A stretch of 64,000 nucleotides of DNA from DATBVX01 sp963810775. GTDB taxonomy: Bacteria; Pseudomonadota; Gammaproteobacteria; Steroidobacterales; Steroidobacteraceae. Both the position numbers and the translations under genes were made by a program. Positions 42,509 to 51,780 of this stretch are shown in pieces. Below the pieces are notes generated by a model. That model worked only from the letters and a program-made list of their open reading frames with translations, was not told the DNA's origin and made no database searches. Position 1 is the stretch's first letter. Every line of letters begins with the position of its first letter. The DNA lies in NCBI GenBank assembly GCA_963810775.1, contig CAWEOT010000001.1, positions 186,001 to 250,000 of the forward strand. Reading direction: 5' to 3'.

Positions 42509-43371
42509 GCGGTCATGCGTTTGCGGTACTGGGCGACACGCTCGTCGGTATCGCCAAGGAGCTGAAAAGCCTGCACCAGGCTGCGGCGGCCGAGATCATC
42601 GTTGAACTTGCGGTCACGGCGCATGATCGTCAGCAGCAACTCCAGTGCCGGCGATGGATCGCCGAACAGGATCTCGAACGCCGCCAGCCGATGCAGGTCC
42701 TGCAGATCTGCGGTCGCTGCCGTCACCTTGTGCTGTAGTGCAGGCACCTCTTCGGCCTTGGCCGCGTGGCGCATGAAGTGGATGCGCGCCCGCACCGCAT
42801 CCGCTTCCTTGCCGGAGGCGACGTTCGGCGGCAGTGCATCGAGGAGGGTTTGGGCTTCGTCCACCGCCCCGGTACGCGTGAGGGCATCGGCCAGATCGAT
42901 ACGCGCGGCGTGGTTTTCGGGGTCGGCCTCGATAAGCTTGCGCAGCATCGCGATGGCGCCGGGCAAGTCGCCGTTGAGTAGCAGGGCTCGTGCCTGCTCG
43001 CGTCCGCCCTCCGATAGGCGTGCCACATGTTTGTCGAAGAGCGGCTTCAACCGTGCAATCGGTTGCACGCCGACGAAGCCATCGACCAGGCGGCCATCGC
43101 GGAAAATGCGCACATCCGGAATGCTACGGATCGCGAACTGCGCCGCCAGTGCTGGTTCCTCATCAGTGTTGACGCGTGCCAGCAGCAACCGGCCCGCATA
43201 TTGGCGCACCAGCTCCTCGAGGATCGGGCTGAGCGTGCGACACGGAGCGCACCAGGGGGCCCAGAAGTCGACCGCCACCGTCGCGCTTTTCGAGCGTTCG
43301 AGCACATCACCGACAAAGCCAGCCGTGGTGGTATCGAAGATCGCGGTGAGAGTGGCGCGCTCTGCTCCCAT
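42496..43371 (-). CDS. cnoX: CnoX/YbbN-like thioredoxin with TPR-like C-terminus
   Basis: 291 residues from ATG 43371. The N-terminal thioredoxin domain (about 10-115) has an intact WCAPC active site in DFWAPWCAPCRTL, and the cis-proline in RSIPDVRIF. The C-terminal part (about 125-291) is alpha-helical with TPR-like repeats (LLLNGDLPGAIAMLRKLIEA). This is the CnoX chaperedoxin family; E. coli CnoX lacks the second cysteine, so this one may be an active reductase. The promoter appears to give an almost leaderless mRNA. Confidence 0.88.
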   Translation of the reverse strand: MGAERATLTAIFDTTTAGFVGDVLERSKSATVAVDFWAPWCAPCRTLSPILEELVRQYAGRLLLARVNTDEEPALAAQFAIRSIPDVRIFRDGRLVDGFVGVQPIARLKPLFDKHVARLSEGGREQARALLLNGDLPGAIAMLRKLIEADPENHAARIDLADALTRTGAVDEAQTLLDALPPNVASGKEADAVRARIHFMRHAAKAEEVPALQHKVTAATADLQDLHRLAAFEILFGDPSPALELLLTIMRRDRKFNDDLGRRSLVQAFQLLGDTDERVAQYRKRMTALLY

Positions 43372-43374
43372 GGT

Positions 43375-43390
43375 GCTCAGTATACTGAGC
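43375..43390 (-). promoter_or_regulatory. Palindromic promoter for the cnoX-like gene
   Basis: GCTCAGTATACTGAGC is a perfect 16-bp palindrome whose centre contains TATACT on the minus strand (43384-43379). A transcript starting 6-7 bp downstream would begin at about 43372, right at the ATG at 43371. The palindrome may also be an operator. Confidence 0.5.
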
Positions 43391-43417
43391 CGTCCCCGCG
43401 AGCGAAGTTCAGCGCTC

Positions 43418-44644
43418 TCAGGCGTGCAGCAGGTCCGCAAGCGGACCAGCGCCGGAGCTCGATGGAAAGACCGCATCGTCCAGCGTGCGCGGACTGATGC
43501 CGTAGTGTTGCTGCAGGACCCCCTTGAACACTGAACGCAGATCCGTCGTCGGCTTCAAGTCGCGGCCTTCGTAGAGGGCGCGAGCCTTGAGCCCCGGCCA
43601 ATCCGCAACCACGCGCCCGCCATTGACCGCGCCACCCAGCACGAACGCACATGTTCCGGTGCCATGATCGGTGCCGCGCGTGCCATTCAACGCGACCGTG
43701 CGGCCGAACTCCGTAACAACCATGACGACGCTGGACTTCCACACGGGTTGCAACGCCGTGACCAGAGTGTCCAGCACCGCGTCAAGCCCCTCGAGACGCT
43801 GTGCAAGTTGACCTGATGCGGCGCCTTCCTGCGCATGCGTATCCCAACCGGTCGCATCGAAGACTGCGATGCGAGGACCGTCCGCAGCGACCAGTAACTT
43901 GCCAGCGGTACTCGCCATGAGCTTGAGCCGGGCGATATTGCCGACACCAGGTCGGCTTGCCCGGGCCGCTGCGCGATCGGTTCCCATCTGTTCGTCGGCG
44001 AGCGCATCGATTGTGGTCGCTTCGTTGAGTCGCATGGCCAGCACTGGATCCGCGACATAAAGATCCGCCAGGCGCGCAAGCGTATCCGGCTCGACTTCGG
44101 GCAGAAGGGAAGGTGCCCAGGACGTGACCCGTTGATCGCCCCGAAGCACCAGCGGCACGTTCTGCCCCAGCGCCAGCCCGAGTTCGTGCTGTGCGCGGCT
44201 GGCCGAGGAAGGCATCGCAGCAATCGCGCGATTCAGCCACCCACTGGTGCCGCCGGAAGGCTCCGGTGTGCCATTCTCCAACACGTTCTGGCCATCGAAG
44301 TGGGACCGCTCGCGGTACGGCGTAGCGACCGCGTGGATCACTGCGAGCTCGCGGCGCTGAAAGCGCTGATGCAACTGTTTGAGCGAGGGATGCAGGCCGA
44401 ACGTGCTATCGAGTTCGAGTGCGCCGCCGCTCGTGCCGGGTGCGGTGATGGCAAGCTCGCGTCGTGCGCCTGCGTAGTCCTGATCACCGTACGGTGGAAC
44501 CGCGGTCAGACCGTCGAGCGCGCCGCGCAGGATCACCAACACCAGGCGCGATTCACCATCGACCGCTGCAAAGCTGAGGGCCGGGACCTGCGTGAGCACG
44601 CTGCAGGCGACGGCCCGATTCATGAAAGTGCGGCGTGAAATCAC
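43418..44644 (-). CDS. DUF1501 family protein, Tat-exported
   Basis: 408 residues from GTG 44644, with GAGGAG 6 bp upstream. The N-terminus MISRRTFMNRAVACS is a twin-arginine signal. The body shows LVLVILRGALDGLTAVPPYGD, GLHPSLKQLHQRFQRRELAVI and VMVVTEFGRTVALNG, all typical of DUF1501, a family related to the alkaline-phosphatase/sulfatase fold. Molecular function is unknown. It sits 10 bp after a DUF1800 gene, the partner with which it is almost always paired. Confidence 0.9.
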   Translation of the reverse strand: MISRRTFMNRAVACSVLTQVPALSFAAVDGESRLVLVILRGALDGLTAVPPYGDQDYAGARRELAITAPGTSGGALELDSTFGLHPSLKQLHQRFQRRELAVIHAVATPYRERSHFDGQNVLENGTPEPSGGTSGWLNRAIAAMPSSASRAQHELGLALGQNVPLVLRGDQRVTSWAPSLLPEVEPDTLARLADLYVADPVLAMRLNEATTIDALADEQMGTDRAAARASRPGVGNIARLKLMASTAGKLLVAADGPRIAVFDATGWDTHAQEGAASGQLAQRLEGLDAVLDTLVTALQPVWKSSVVMVVTEFGRTVALNGTRGTDHGTGTCAFVLGGAVNGGRVVADWPGLKARALYEGRDLKPTTDLRSVFKGVLQQHYGISPRTLDDAVFPSSSGAGPLADLLHA

Positions 44645-44654
44645 GGCAGGCTCC

Positions 44655-46058
44655 TCAGCGGCGCTGAAACTCAGGAGAGAGAAGGAACAGCGAAAGCGCC
44701 TGCGAAGTGCTGGCCGCGCGATGCAGCGCGTCTTGCGTGTGTTCCGAAAGCAAGGGGCCGAGCGCCTGGCCGGCCGTCGTGAGTGGCACGCGGATCGGCG
44801 CAAGACGATCGCCGGCCGCGACCGACCACTCGATACGCTTCATCAGCGCATCGGCGCCGTCCCAATCGCTCGATGTATCGGGCCATCCGGCCGGGGACCC
44901 CGGTGAGTAGATGCGCTGGCCGAGAAGCTCGAACGGTGCCAGGAGCGCCCGCTGCTCGGCGGGTGCGATGTCGAATGCGCGATACGACGAGTAGATAAAG
45001 TCCTGCGGAGTTTTGAACTTCGCGGGCTGCGGATTCCACGCTTCCTTCGAGTCGATGAGCGCACGGTAGGTGGCCGGCAGGTGTCCTTCACTGCTGCGAA
45101 ATGCCGTGGTAATTCTTGCGATGCTCTCCGCCGGCGGATCATCGGCGATGAAGTGGCGCGCGAGCTTGGTGGCGAGATGGCGCGCCGTCGAGGGATGGCG
45201 ACTGAGATCCGCCAGAACTGCAAGACCCTGCGCCTCGCCGGACTGCGTGTAACTCCTGCCCAGCAGGGTTTGCGATCCGGGCTGATGCAGGTTCTCGCGG
45301 AAAAAGTAACGACCCGCCGTTCCGCCCGCGAGGCGCCCCTCGCCACCGCCGATCGACCATCCCGTCAGAACTTTGGCGAAGTTTATGACGTCGGCCTGCG
45401 AATAGCCGCCATCGACACCGAGCGTGTGCAGCTCCAGGATCTCACGCGCCAGGTTCTCGTTGATGCCGACCTTGCGCTGCGCATTGCCACGCCGCTGGCC
45501 CAGGCGCGCAATCTCCGAATCCGGTCCTGCGGAGCCTTGGTTGTCGAGATAGGCGATCATTGCGGGATGCTGCTCGATGGCACGCAACAGTTCACTGAAA
45601 TGCCCGGTGACGTGCGGGCGAATTGCCTCGTTCTCGAGTGCGCCCGCGATGCCGAGGCAGACCGGCTTGTCGATCGAGACGGCGAAGTGGTTGCTCCAGA
45701 ACTGCACCAGGCGCTCGTGAAATGGAGCCTCGGTACGCGCGGCAACGCGCACACGCGCCTCCGCCTGTGCGAGATAGTGGGGCAGGAGGGCGTCGCGGAT
45801 CAGTCCGCCGACGTTCTGGATTGGATCGCCGCTGGCGGCCGCACCACGCTTGTCTTTGCGCGCTTCGCGGGCCGCAAAGAACGCGCGCAGGACAGCGTCA
45901 CTCGGCTTGAGTGTTGCCAGCTCAGCGGGCATTTGCGGGGTCTGATCGATCTGTGATTTCAGCCAGCCGCGCGGGTCCTCACCGATGTGCTCGAGCTCGC
46001 CGGGTCGGGCGCCGAGCCCGAAGCGGTTGGCAGCGACAACCGTGTCTTTGTTGATCAT
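44655..46058 (-). CDS. DUF1800 family protein
   Basis: 467 residues, from MINKDTVVAANRFGLGARPGE, which is the family opening. Further conserved pieces: LVQFWSNHFAVSIDKP, ENLAREILELHTLGVDGGYSQ, VLTGWSI and WPDTSSDW near the C-terminus. No signal peptide is evident, although the DUF1501 partner is exported. The function of the pair is unknown. The stop codon lies inside the ribosome-binding region of the DUF1501 gene. Confidence 0.9.
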   Translation of the reverse strand: MINKDTVVAANRFGLGARPGELEHIGEDPRGWLKSQIDQTPQMPAELATLKPSDAVLRAFFAAREARKDKRGAAASGDPIQNVGGLIRDALLPHYLAQAEARVRVAARTEAPFHERLVQFWSNHFAVSIDKPVCLGIAGALENEAIRPHVTGHFSELLRAIEQHPAMIAYLDNQGSAGPDSEIARLGQRRGNAQRKVGINENLAREILELHTLGVDGGYSQADVINFAKVLTGWSIGGGEGRLAGGTAGRYFFRENLHQPGSQTLLGRSYTQSGEAQGLAVLADLSRHPSTARHLATKLARHFIADDPPAESIARITTAFRSSEGHLPATYRALIDSKEAWNPQPAKFKTPQDFIYSSYRAFDIAPAEQRALLAPFELLGQRIYSPGSPAGWPDTSSDWDGADALMKRIEWSVAAGDRLAPIRVPLTTAGQALGPLLSEHTQDALHRAASTSQALSLFLLSPEFQRR

Positions 46059-46193
46059 GCGCGGGTAATGGTCCTGGGTGCCGCGTCCGGCCTCAAGGCA
46101 TTGAGTATCGCCCTCTGGTCATGAACGCACCCTGATCGCGCCGGTTGACAGGGTCGGATAGCCGAGGCGCGGTTTTCCTGTTAAGAGTCGCGC

Positions 46194-46607
46194 ATGCGAC
46201 CTTTGACGCCACCAGTGGCTGTCGACGCCATCATCGAGCTCCTGGACCAGCCCGCTCGCCCGATCGTACTGATCGAGCGCCGTAACGCACCGCTAGGGTG
46301 GGCGTTGCCGGGCGGTTTCGTCGACATCGGCGAAACGGTCGAGCAGGCGACGATACGCGAGGCGCGTGAGGAAACCGGCCTCGACATCGAGCTCGGGGCG
46401 CTGCTCGGAGTCTATTCCGATCCGGGGCGTGATCCTCGCGGCCACAGCATCGGCATCGTCTTTGTCGCAACTGCGCGCGGGGAACCAGCGGCGGGCGATG
46501 ATGCGCGCTCCTTCGCGCTGGTCGATCCGAGCCATCCACCGCCGCTTGCGTTCGACCATGAGCGCATCCTGTCCGACTACGTCAAGCGCTTCCGGCGGAG
46601 CGGCTGA
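46194..46607 (+). CDS. NUDIX hydrolase
   Basis: 137 residues. The Nudix box is complete at about 40-62 (GGFVDIGETVEQATIREA then REETG), with catalytic glutamates in REETG. The core strand is AIIELLDQPARPIVLIERRN. The substrate is unknown; compact Nudix enzymes of this kind often handle nucleotides or NADH-like compounds. It lies upstream of putA on the same strand, and diverges from the DUF1800 gene. Confidence 0.88.
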   Translation: MRPLTPPVAVDAIIELLDQPARPIVLIERRNAPLGWALPGGFVDIGETVEQATIREAREETGLDIELGALLGVYSDPGRDPRGHSIGIVFVATARGEPAAGDDARSFALVDPSHPPPLAFDHERILSDYVKRFRRSG

Positions 46608-46631
46608 AATCCACGCTCCCTGCCGTGTTGG

Positions 46632-46637
46632 TACAAT
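46632..46637 (+). promoter_or_regulatory. Candidate -10 box for putA
   Basis: TACAAT, 36 bp upstream of the putA ATG, between the NUDIX gene and putA; the -35 is poor. Confidence 0.35.
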
Positions 46638-46673
46638 GCGCACCCTCGCACTTGTACCCTCAGGACTCCTGTA

Positions 46674-49600
46674 ATGTCGGCCAATCCCGCTCAGGCGTCG
46701 CCGGCCTTCGTACGACCGGCCGGCGTGGCGCTCGATTCACCGGTTGGGACGGCGATCAACGGCCTGTACCTCGCCGAGGAGCGCGAATGCATCGCCGGCC
46801 TGTTGCCGCTCGCCAAGCTCGATCCGGAAGCGCGGGCACAGGTGCAGGAGCTCGCGATCGAGCTCATCGATGCCGTGCGTCGCAATCGCACGCGCAAGGG
46901 CGGGCTCGATGCCTTCCTCAAGCAGTACGACCTCGCCTCGCGCGAGGGCGTAATCCTGATGTGCCTGGCGGAAGCGCTGCTGCGCATACCGGACGCAGAA
47001 ACGGCCGACCGTCTCATCGCCGACAAAATCGCTGCGGGTAACTGGTCGGAGCATCTCGGTGACAGCGATTCACTGTTCGTGAATGCCTCGACCTGGGGGC
47101 TGATGTTGACCGGGCGCCTGTTCCGTCCGGAAGCGGATGAGCTGGCGAACCCTGCTGCGGTGATCGCGCGGATGGCGACGCGCCTCGGCGAGCCCGTGGT
47201 TCGGGCCGCTCTCAAGCAGGCCATGCGCATCATGGGGCACCAGTTCGTCATGGGCCGCACCATGCAGGAAGCGCTCGAGCGAGCGCGCGAAGGGGACAAC
47301 CGCCTGTATCGCTATTCCTTCGACATGCTCGGAGAGGCTGCGATGACGGCCGAGGATGCAGTACGGTACAGCGCGGCCTATTCGCAGGCCATTGCTACCG
47401 CTGGCGCGCATCGGGACGCTTCGATGTCAGACGAGGAGGCACCCAGCATCTCGGTCAAGCTGTCTGCGCTTTTCCCTCGCTACGAGTACGCACAACGCGA
47501 GCGTGTGCTCGCGGAGCTCGGACCGCGGCTGCTGCAACTCGTGGTCGAAGCGCGCAGCGCGCGAATCGCGCTGACCATCGATGCTGAAGAGTCAGAGCGT
47601 CTCGAACTGTCGCTCGAACTGATCGAGCGGGTGTTGCAGGCATCGGTCTCCGCGGGTTGGGGCGGCTTCGGTGTCGCAGTGCAGGCCTATCAAAAGCGCG
47701 CGCCGGACGTGCTGCGCTGGCTGATCAGCAGGGCGCGGGTCACGCGACGCCGACTCAACATCCGGCTCGTCAAGGGCGCGTACTGGGATAGCGAAATCAA
47801 GCGCGCGCAGGAGCGGGGTCTGTCGGGCTATCCGGTATTCACGCGCAAGATCAATACCGACGTGTCCTATCTCGCCTGTGTGCGGCTGCTGCTCGAAGGC
47901 GGCGAATTCGTCTATCCGCAATTTGCGACACACAACGCCCACACGGTGGCGAGTGTCATCCGGATGGCGCAGGTCACGAATCGCTCATTCGAGTTTCAGC
48001 GCCTGCACGGCATGGGCGAGGAGCTCTATGCCGAGATCGTCGGTGTCGACAAACTGAATATTCCGTGCCGAGTTTATGCACCGGTCGGAGCGCACGCGGA
48101 CCTCTTGCCCTATCTCGTGCGTCGGCTGCTGGAGAATGGGGCCAATACTTCTTTCGTAAATCGCATCGTCGACGATCGGCTGCCGGCGATACAGATTGCT
48201 GCCGACCCGATAGCACACGTCGAAGGGCTGAAATTCCCTGCGCACCCACGCATTGCTCTGCCGCGTGACCTGTTTGCGCCGGCGCGCATCAACTCCGCCG
48301 GGCTCAATCTCACGGATAGCAGAGAGCTCACGCAGCTTGCGCGCGAATGCGCGTCGGGGCTTGGCACGTACTGGACCGGCCGGCCCTCGGTCGCGGGCCG
48401 CGATCTCGATGGTCCGCAGAACCCGATCACGAATCCTGCCAATCGCTCGGATGTGGTAGGCGGTGTCGTCGCTGCAGACGAGGCCGCCGTCGACGCTGCG
48501 ATTACAGCGGCAGTCGCGGCCCAGCCCGAATGGAATGCGCTGCCGGCGGATGATCGGGCCAAGATCCTGGAGAAGGCTGCGCACCTCTTCGAAGTGAACC
48601 GCGGCGATCTCATCGCGCTGGCGATCCGCGAGGCCGGCAAATCGGTGCCCGACAGCGTGGCCGAACTGCGCGAGGCGGTTGATTATCTGCGCTACTACGC
48701 CGAGCGCGCCCGTGCGGACTTTGGCACGCCGTTGAGACTTCCCGGGCCGACCGGGGAGAGCAATGAGCTGCGGCTCGAGGGCCGCGGCGTCTTCGCCTGC
48801 ATCAGTCCCTGGAACTTTCCGCTCGCGATCTTCACAGGCCAGGTCTCGGCGGCGCTCGCCGCGGGGAACGCAGCGCTCGCCAAGCCCGCTGAGCCGACGC
48901 CCCTGATCGCGCATCGTGCGGTTTCCTTGCTGCACGAGGCCGGCGTGCCGCCCGAGGTGCTGCATTTTCTTCCTGGCAAGGGCTCGCGGCTTGGCGGCCG
49001 AATGGTCGCCGATCCACGAGTGGCCGGATTCGTATTCACGGGTTCCACCGAGACCGCACGCATCATCCAGCGGGGCCTTGCTGCGCGCTCTGGTCCGATT
49101 GCTACGCTGATTGCCGAGACCGGCGGCCAAAACGCGATGCTGGTCGACAGCTCAGCCCTACCCGAGCAGGTTATCGCCGACGTGGTGCTTTCAGCCTTCA
49201 ACAGCGCAGGACAGCGTTGCTCGGCGTTGCGCGTCCTGTTCCTGCAGGAGGAAATCGCGGATCGCGTGTTGCAACTGCTGGCGGGCTACATGGACGAAAT
49301 GGTGCTCGGCGACCCCGCACTGCTGGCAACGGACGTCGGACCCGTCATCGACGAGGGCGCGCGCACGATGCTCGAGGCGCACGCCGAATCCATCGTGAAG
49401 GAGGCGCGCTGGGCGCATCGCTGTCGGCGCGACTCCTGGCATGCTCAGGGGACTTTCGTCGCACCGCTGGCCGTCGAGATCGACAGCCTCGAGCGTCTGA
49501 AGGGCGAAGTATTCGGACCGATCCTGCACGTGATCCGTTATTCGGCACGCGCGCTGGATCGAGTCGTAGAGGCCATCAACGCCACCCAGTTCGGGCTGAC

Positions 49601-49865
49601 GCTTGGCATCCACACCCGCATCGATTCCGTGGCACGTGACCTCGCGACGCGACTACGTGTCGGCAATGTCTACATAAATCGCAACATGATCGGCGCCGTC
49701 GTTGGTGTACAGCCTTTCGGCGGTCGCGGCTTGTCGGGCACAGGTCCGAAGGCAGGCGGACCCTATTACCTGCATCGATTCGCCAACGAGCAGACGGTCA
49801 CCAACAACATCGCTGCGGTGGGCGGCAACGCGACGCTCCTCTCGCTCGCCGGCGATGAATCATGA
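46674..49865 (+). CDS. putA: Bifunctional proline dehydrogenase / glutamate-5-semialdehyde dehydrogenase PutA
   Basis: 1063 residues. An alpha-helical domain (about 20-140) is followed by the FAD-dependent proline dehydrogenase barrel (about 150-470; SVKLSALFPRYE, LTIDAEESERL, RLVKGAYWDSEIK). The aldehyde dehydrogenase domain (about 510-1000) has SPWNFPLAIFTGQ, the catalytic glutamate in ETGGQNAM (about 815) and the cysteine in GQRCSALR (about 847). There is no N-terminal ribbon-helix-helix domain, so it is the non-repressor form. Unlike longer types, it lacks the extra C-terminal domain. It channels proline to glutamate. Confidence 0.97.
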   Translation: MSANPAQASPAFVRPAGVALDSPVGTAINGLYLAEERECIAGLLPLAKLDPEARAQVQELAIELIDAVRRNRTRKGGLDAFLKQYDLASREGVILMCLAEALLRIPDAETADRLIADKIAAGNWSEHLGDSDSLFVNASTWGLMLTGRLFRPEADELANPAAVIARMATRLGEPVVRAALKQAMRIMGHQFVMGRTMQEALERAREGDNRLYRYSFDMLGEAAMTAEDAVRYSAAYSQAIATAGAHRDASMSDEEAPSISVKLSALFPRYEYAQRERVLAELGPRLLQLVVEARSARIALTIDAEESERLELSLELIERVLQASVSAGWGGFGVAVQAYQKRAPDVLRWLISRARVTRRRLNIRLVKGAYWDSEIKRAQERGLSGYPVFTRKINTDVSYLACVRLLLEGGEFVYPQFATHNAHTVASVIRMAQVTNRSFEFQRLHGMGEELYAEIVGVDKLNIPCRVYAPVGAHADLLPYLVRRLLENGANTSFVNRIVDDRLPAIQIAADPIAHVEGLKFPAHPRIALPRDLFAPARINSAGLNLTDSRELTQLARECASGLGTYWTGRPSVAGRDLDGPQNPITNPANRSDVVGGVVAADEAAVDAAITAAVAAQPEWNALPADDRAKILEKAAHLFEVNRGDLIALAIREAGKSVPDSVAELREAVDYLRYYAERARADFGTPLRLPGPTGESNELRLEGRGVFACISPWNFPLAIFTGQVSAALAAGNAALAKPAEPTPLIAHRAVSLLHEAGVPPEVLHFLPGKGSRLGGRMVADPRVAGFVFTGSTETARIIQRGLAARSGPIATLIAETGGQNAMLVDSSALPEQVIADVVLSAFNSAGQRCSALRVLFLQEEIADRVLQLLAGYMDEMVLGDPALLATDVGPVIDEGARTMLEAHAESIVKEARWAHRCRRDSWHAQGTFVAPLAVEIDSLERLKGEVFGPILHVIRYSARALDRVVEAINATQFGLTLGIHTRIDSVARDLATRLRVGNVYINRNMIGAVVGVQPFGGRGLSGTGPKAGGPYYLHRFANEQTVTNNIAAVGGNATLLSLAGDES

Positions 49866-49912
49866 TCCGACGGCCCAGAGTTCTCGTATCGCGGACCTGA
49901 GGCGACGAATCG

Positions 49913-51277
49913 GTGCTCAGCGTCTTTGACATCTTCAAGATCGGGATCGGGCCATCGAGCTCGCACACGGTCGGTCCGATGAATGCGGCGCGCGAGTTTG
50001 CGCACGACCTGGCAAAGCGCGGCCTGCTGGCGTCCACCGCCAAGATCGCGATCCAGCTATATGGCTCGCTTGCCCTGACGGGCCATGGTCACGGCACCGA
50101 TCGCGCCTTGTTGACGGGGCTCGAGGGCAATCGTCCCGATGAAGTGGATCCGGACCACGTCGAGGCGTCGATGCAGCGAATACGCTCCACGGGCCGGCTG
50201 AATGTCCTCGGTCAACACGAGATCAGCTTCGATGAGCCTCTCGACCTGCTGTATCTGCGCAACCAGGTGTTGCCGGGCCATTCGAATGGCATGCGCTTCA
50301 CTGCTCTCGATGCCTCCGGAAGGGTTCTGCAACAGGAAGAGTTCTACTCGATAGGCGGCGGCTTCATCGTCCGCGGCGGCGAAGCCGCCACGCCGACCGC
50401 TGAGCCTGGCTCCGCCGTGCCGCATGCCTTTGGCAGCGGCGCAGAACTGTTGCGGATCGCACGCGAGCGCGGGCTAGAAATCTTCGAAATCATGCTGGCC
50501 AACGAGCGCGCGTGGCGGAGCGATGCGGAGATTCGCACCGGCCTGCTGCGCATCTGGCGCGTGATGCAGGACTGCGTCGAGCGTGGATTCAACGCACAGG
50601 GGCTGCTGCCGGGCGTGCTCAAGGTTCGTCGACGCGCACCGCGGCTGTATCGCACGCTGACCAGCGAGGGTGCGCGCGGCGGGCTCGATGTAATGGACTG
50701 GGTCAACGCCTTCGCGCTCGCGGTGAATGAAGAAAACGCGGCCGGCGGTCGCGTGGTCACTGCGCCTACGAATGGCGCGGCCGGGATCGTACCGGCGGTG
50801 CTGCACTACTACTGTCGGTTTGAAGCCGGTGCGGACGAGGACGGCGTGATCTGCTTCCTGCTCACGGCCGGCGCGATCGCGATGCTGTACAAGCAGAATG
50901 CGTCGCTGTCAGGCGCCGAGATGGGCTGCCAGGGCGAGGTCGGAGTGGCTTGCTCGATGGCGGCGGCGGGGTTGGTCGCGGCGCTGCACGGAACGAACGA
51001 GCAGGTCGAGAACGCCGCCGAGATCGGCATGGAGCACAATCTCGGCCTCACGTGTGATCCGATCGCCGGTCTGGTGCAGATCCCGTGCATCGAGCGCAAC
51101 GCGATGGGAGCCGTCAAGGCAATCAACGCAGCTCGACTCGCAATCCGTGGCGACGGCACTCACAAAGTCACACTGGACCAGGTGATCGCGACGATGCGGC
51201 AGACGGGGCGCGACATGTCATCGATCTACAAGGAAACATCGCAGGGCGGGCTCGCGGTGAACGTGCCGGAATGCTGA
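49913..51277 (+). CDS. sdaA: L-serine ammonia-lyase (iron-sulfur type)
   Basis: 454 residues from GTG 49913. The beta-domain begins SVFDIFKIGIGPSSSHTVGP. The alpha-domain carries TAPTNGAAGIVPAVL, and the [4Fe-4S] cysteines in GCQGEVGVACS (about 339 and 347) and LTCDPI (about 381). It converts serine to pyruvate and ammonia. With putA and the kbl-tdh pair it indicates amino-acid catabolism. It overlaps the next gene by 7 bp. Confidence 0.97.
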   Translation: MLSVFDIFKIGIGPSSSHTVGPMNAAREFAHDLAKRGLLASTAKIAIQLYGSLALTGHGHGTDRALLTGLEGNRPDEVDPDHVEASMQRIRSTGRLNVLGQHEISFDEPLDLLYLRNQVLPGHSNGMRFTALDASGRVLQQEEFYSIGGGFIVRGGEAATPTAEPGSAVPHAFGSGAELLRIARERGLEIFEIMLANERAWRSDAEIRTGLLRIWRVMQDCVERGFNAQGLLPGVLKVRRRAPRLYRTLTSEGARGGLDVMDWVNAFALAVNEENAAGGRVVTAPTNGAAGIVPAVLHYYCRFEAGADEDGVICFLLTAGAIAMLYKQNASLSGAEMGCQGEVGVACSMAAAGLVAALHGTNEQVENAAEIGMEHNLGLTCDPIAGLVQIPCIERNAMGAVKAINAARLAIRGDGTHKVTLDQVIATMRQTGRDMSSIYKETSQGGLAVNVPEC

Positions 51278-51780
51278 TCGCCGATGCGACCGAAACTGAT
51301 CTGGCGGGAATACTCGCGATCTACAACGAGGTCATCGCGCGTACCACCGCGGTCTATTCGAACGAACCGGTGACACTCGAAAACCGCTTCGAGTGGTGGA
51401 GCGGGCGCGTGGTGCACGGCTACCCGGTGCTCGTGGCGCGCGATGCGACCGGCGTCATGGGTTTCGCCACCTTTGGCGACTTTCGTCCCTGGCCCGGATA
51501 CAGATATACCGTCGAGCATAGCGTGCACGTGCGCGAGGACTGTCGCGGGCGGGGGATTGGAAGTGAGCTGGTGCGGGCGCTGTTTCCGCGCGCCAGCGCG
51601 CTTGGCAAGCACGTGATGATCGCCGGCGTCGATGCAGCCAACACCGCGTCAATCCGCTTTCACGAGGCGCTCGGTTTCGAACAGGTCGCACTGCTTCGAG
51701 AAGTGGGCCGCAAGTTCAATCGCTGGCTCGACCTGGCACTACTGCAGCGCTGGCTGGATGCTGCCGGCGCTCCACGCTAG
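51271..51780 (+). CDS. GNAT N-acetyltransferase (phosphinothricin/methionine-sulfone type)
   Basis: 169 residues from ATG 51271, overlapping the sdaA stop by 7 bp. IYNEVIARTTAVYSNEPVTL, GFATFGDFRPWPGYRYTVEH, the acetyl-CoA loop CRGRGIGSELVRAL and the C-terminal SIRFHEALGFEQVALLREVG all match the PAT/MnaT family. It probably acetylates methionine derivatives or related amino acids; resistance is not implied. Its 3' end overlaps the convergent sixA-like gene by 4 bp. Confidence 0.9.
   Translation: MLIADATETDLAGILAIYNEVIARTTAVYSNEPVTLENRFEWWSGRVVHGYPVLVARDATGVMGFATFGDFRPWPGYRYTVEHSVHVREDCRGRGIGSELVRALFPRASALGKHVMIAGVDAANTASIRFHEALGFEQVALLREVGRKFNRWLDLALLQRWLDAAGAPR

Noticed and set aside
46145..46150. 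A perfect TTGACA upstream of the NUDIX gene as a -35 box
   Set aside because: No acceptable -10 hexamer lies 16-18 bp downstream.
51271..51780. Calling the GNAT gene a herbicide (phosphinothricin) resistance gene
   Set aside because: The family is broad; most chromosomal members act on methionine derivatives or other amino acids, and nothing here points to resistance.
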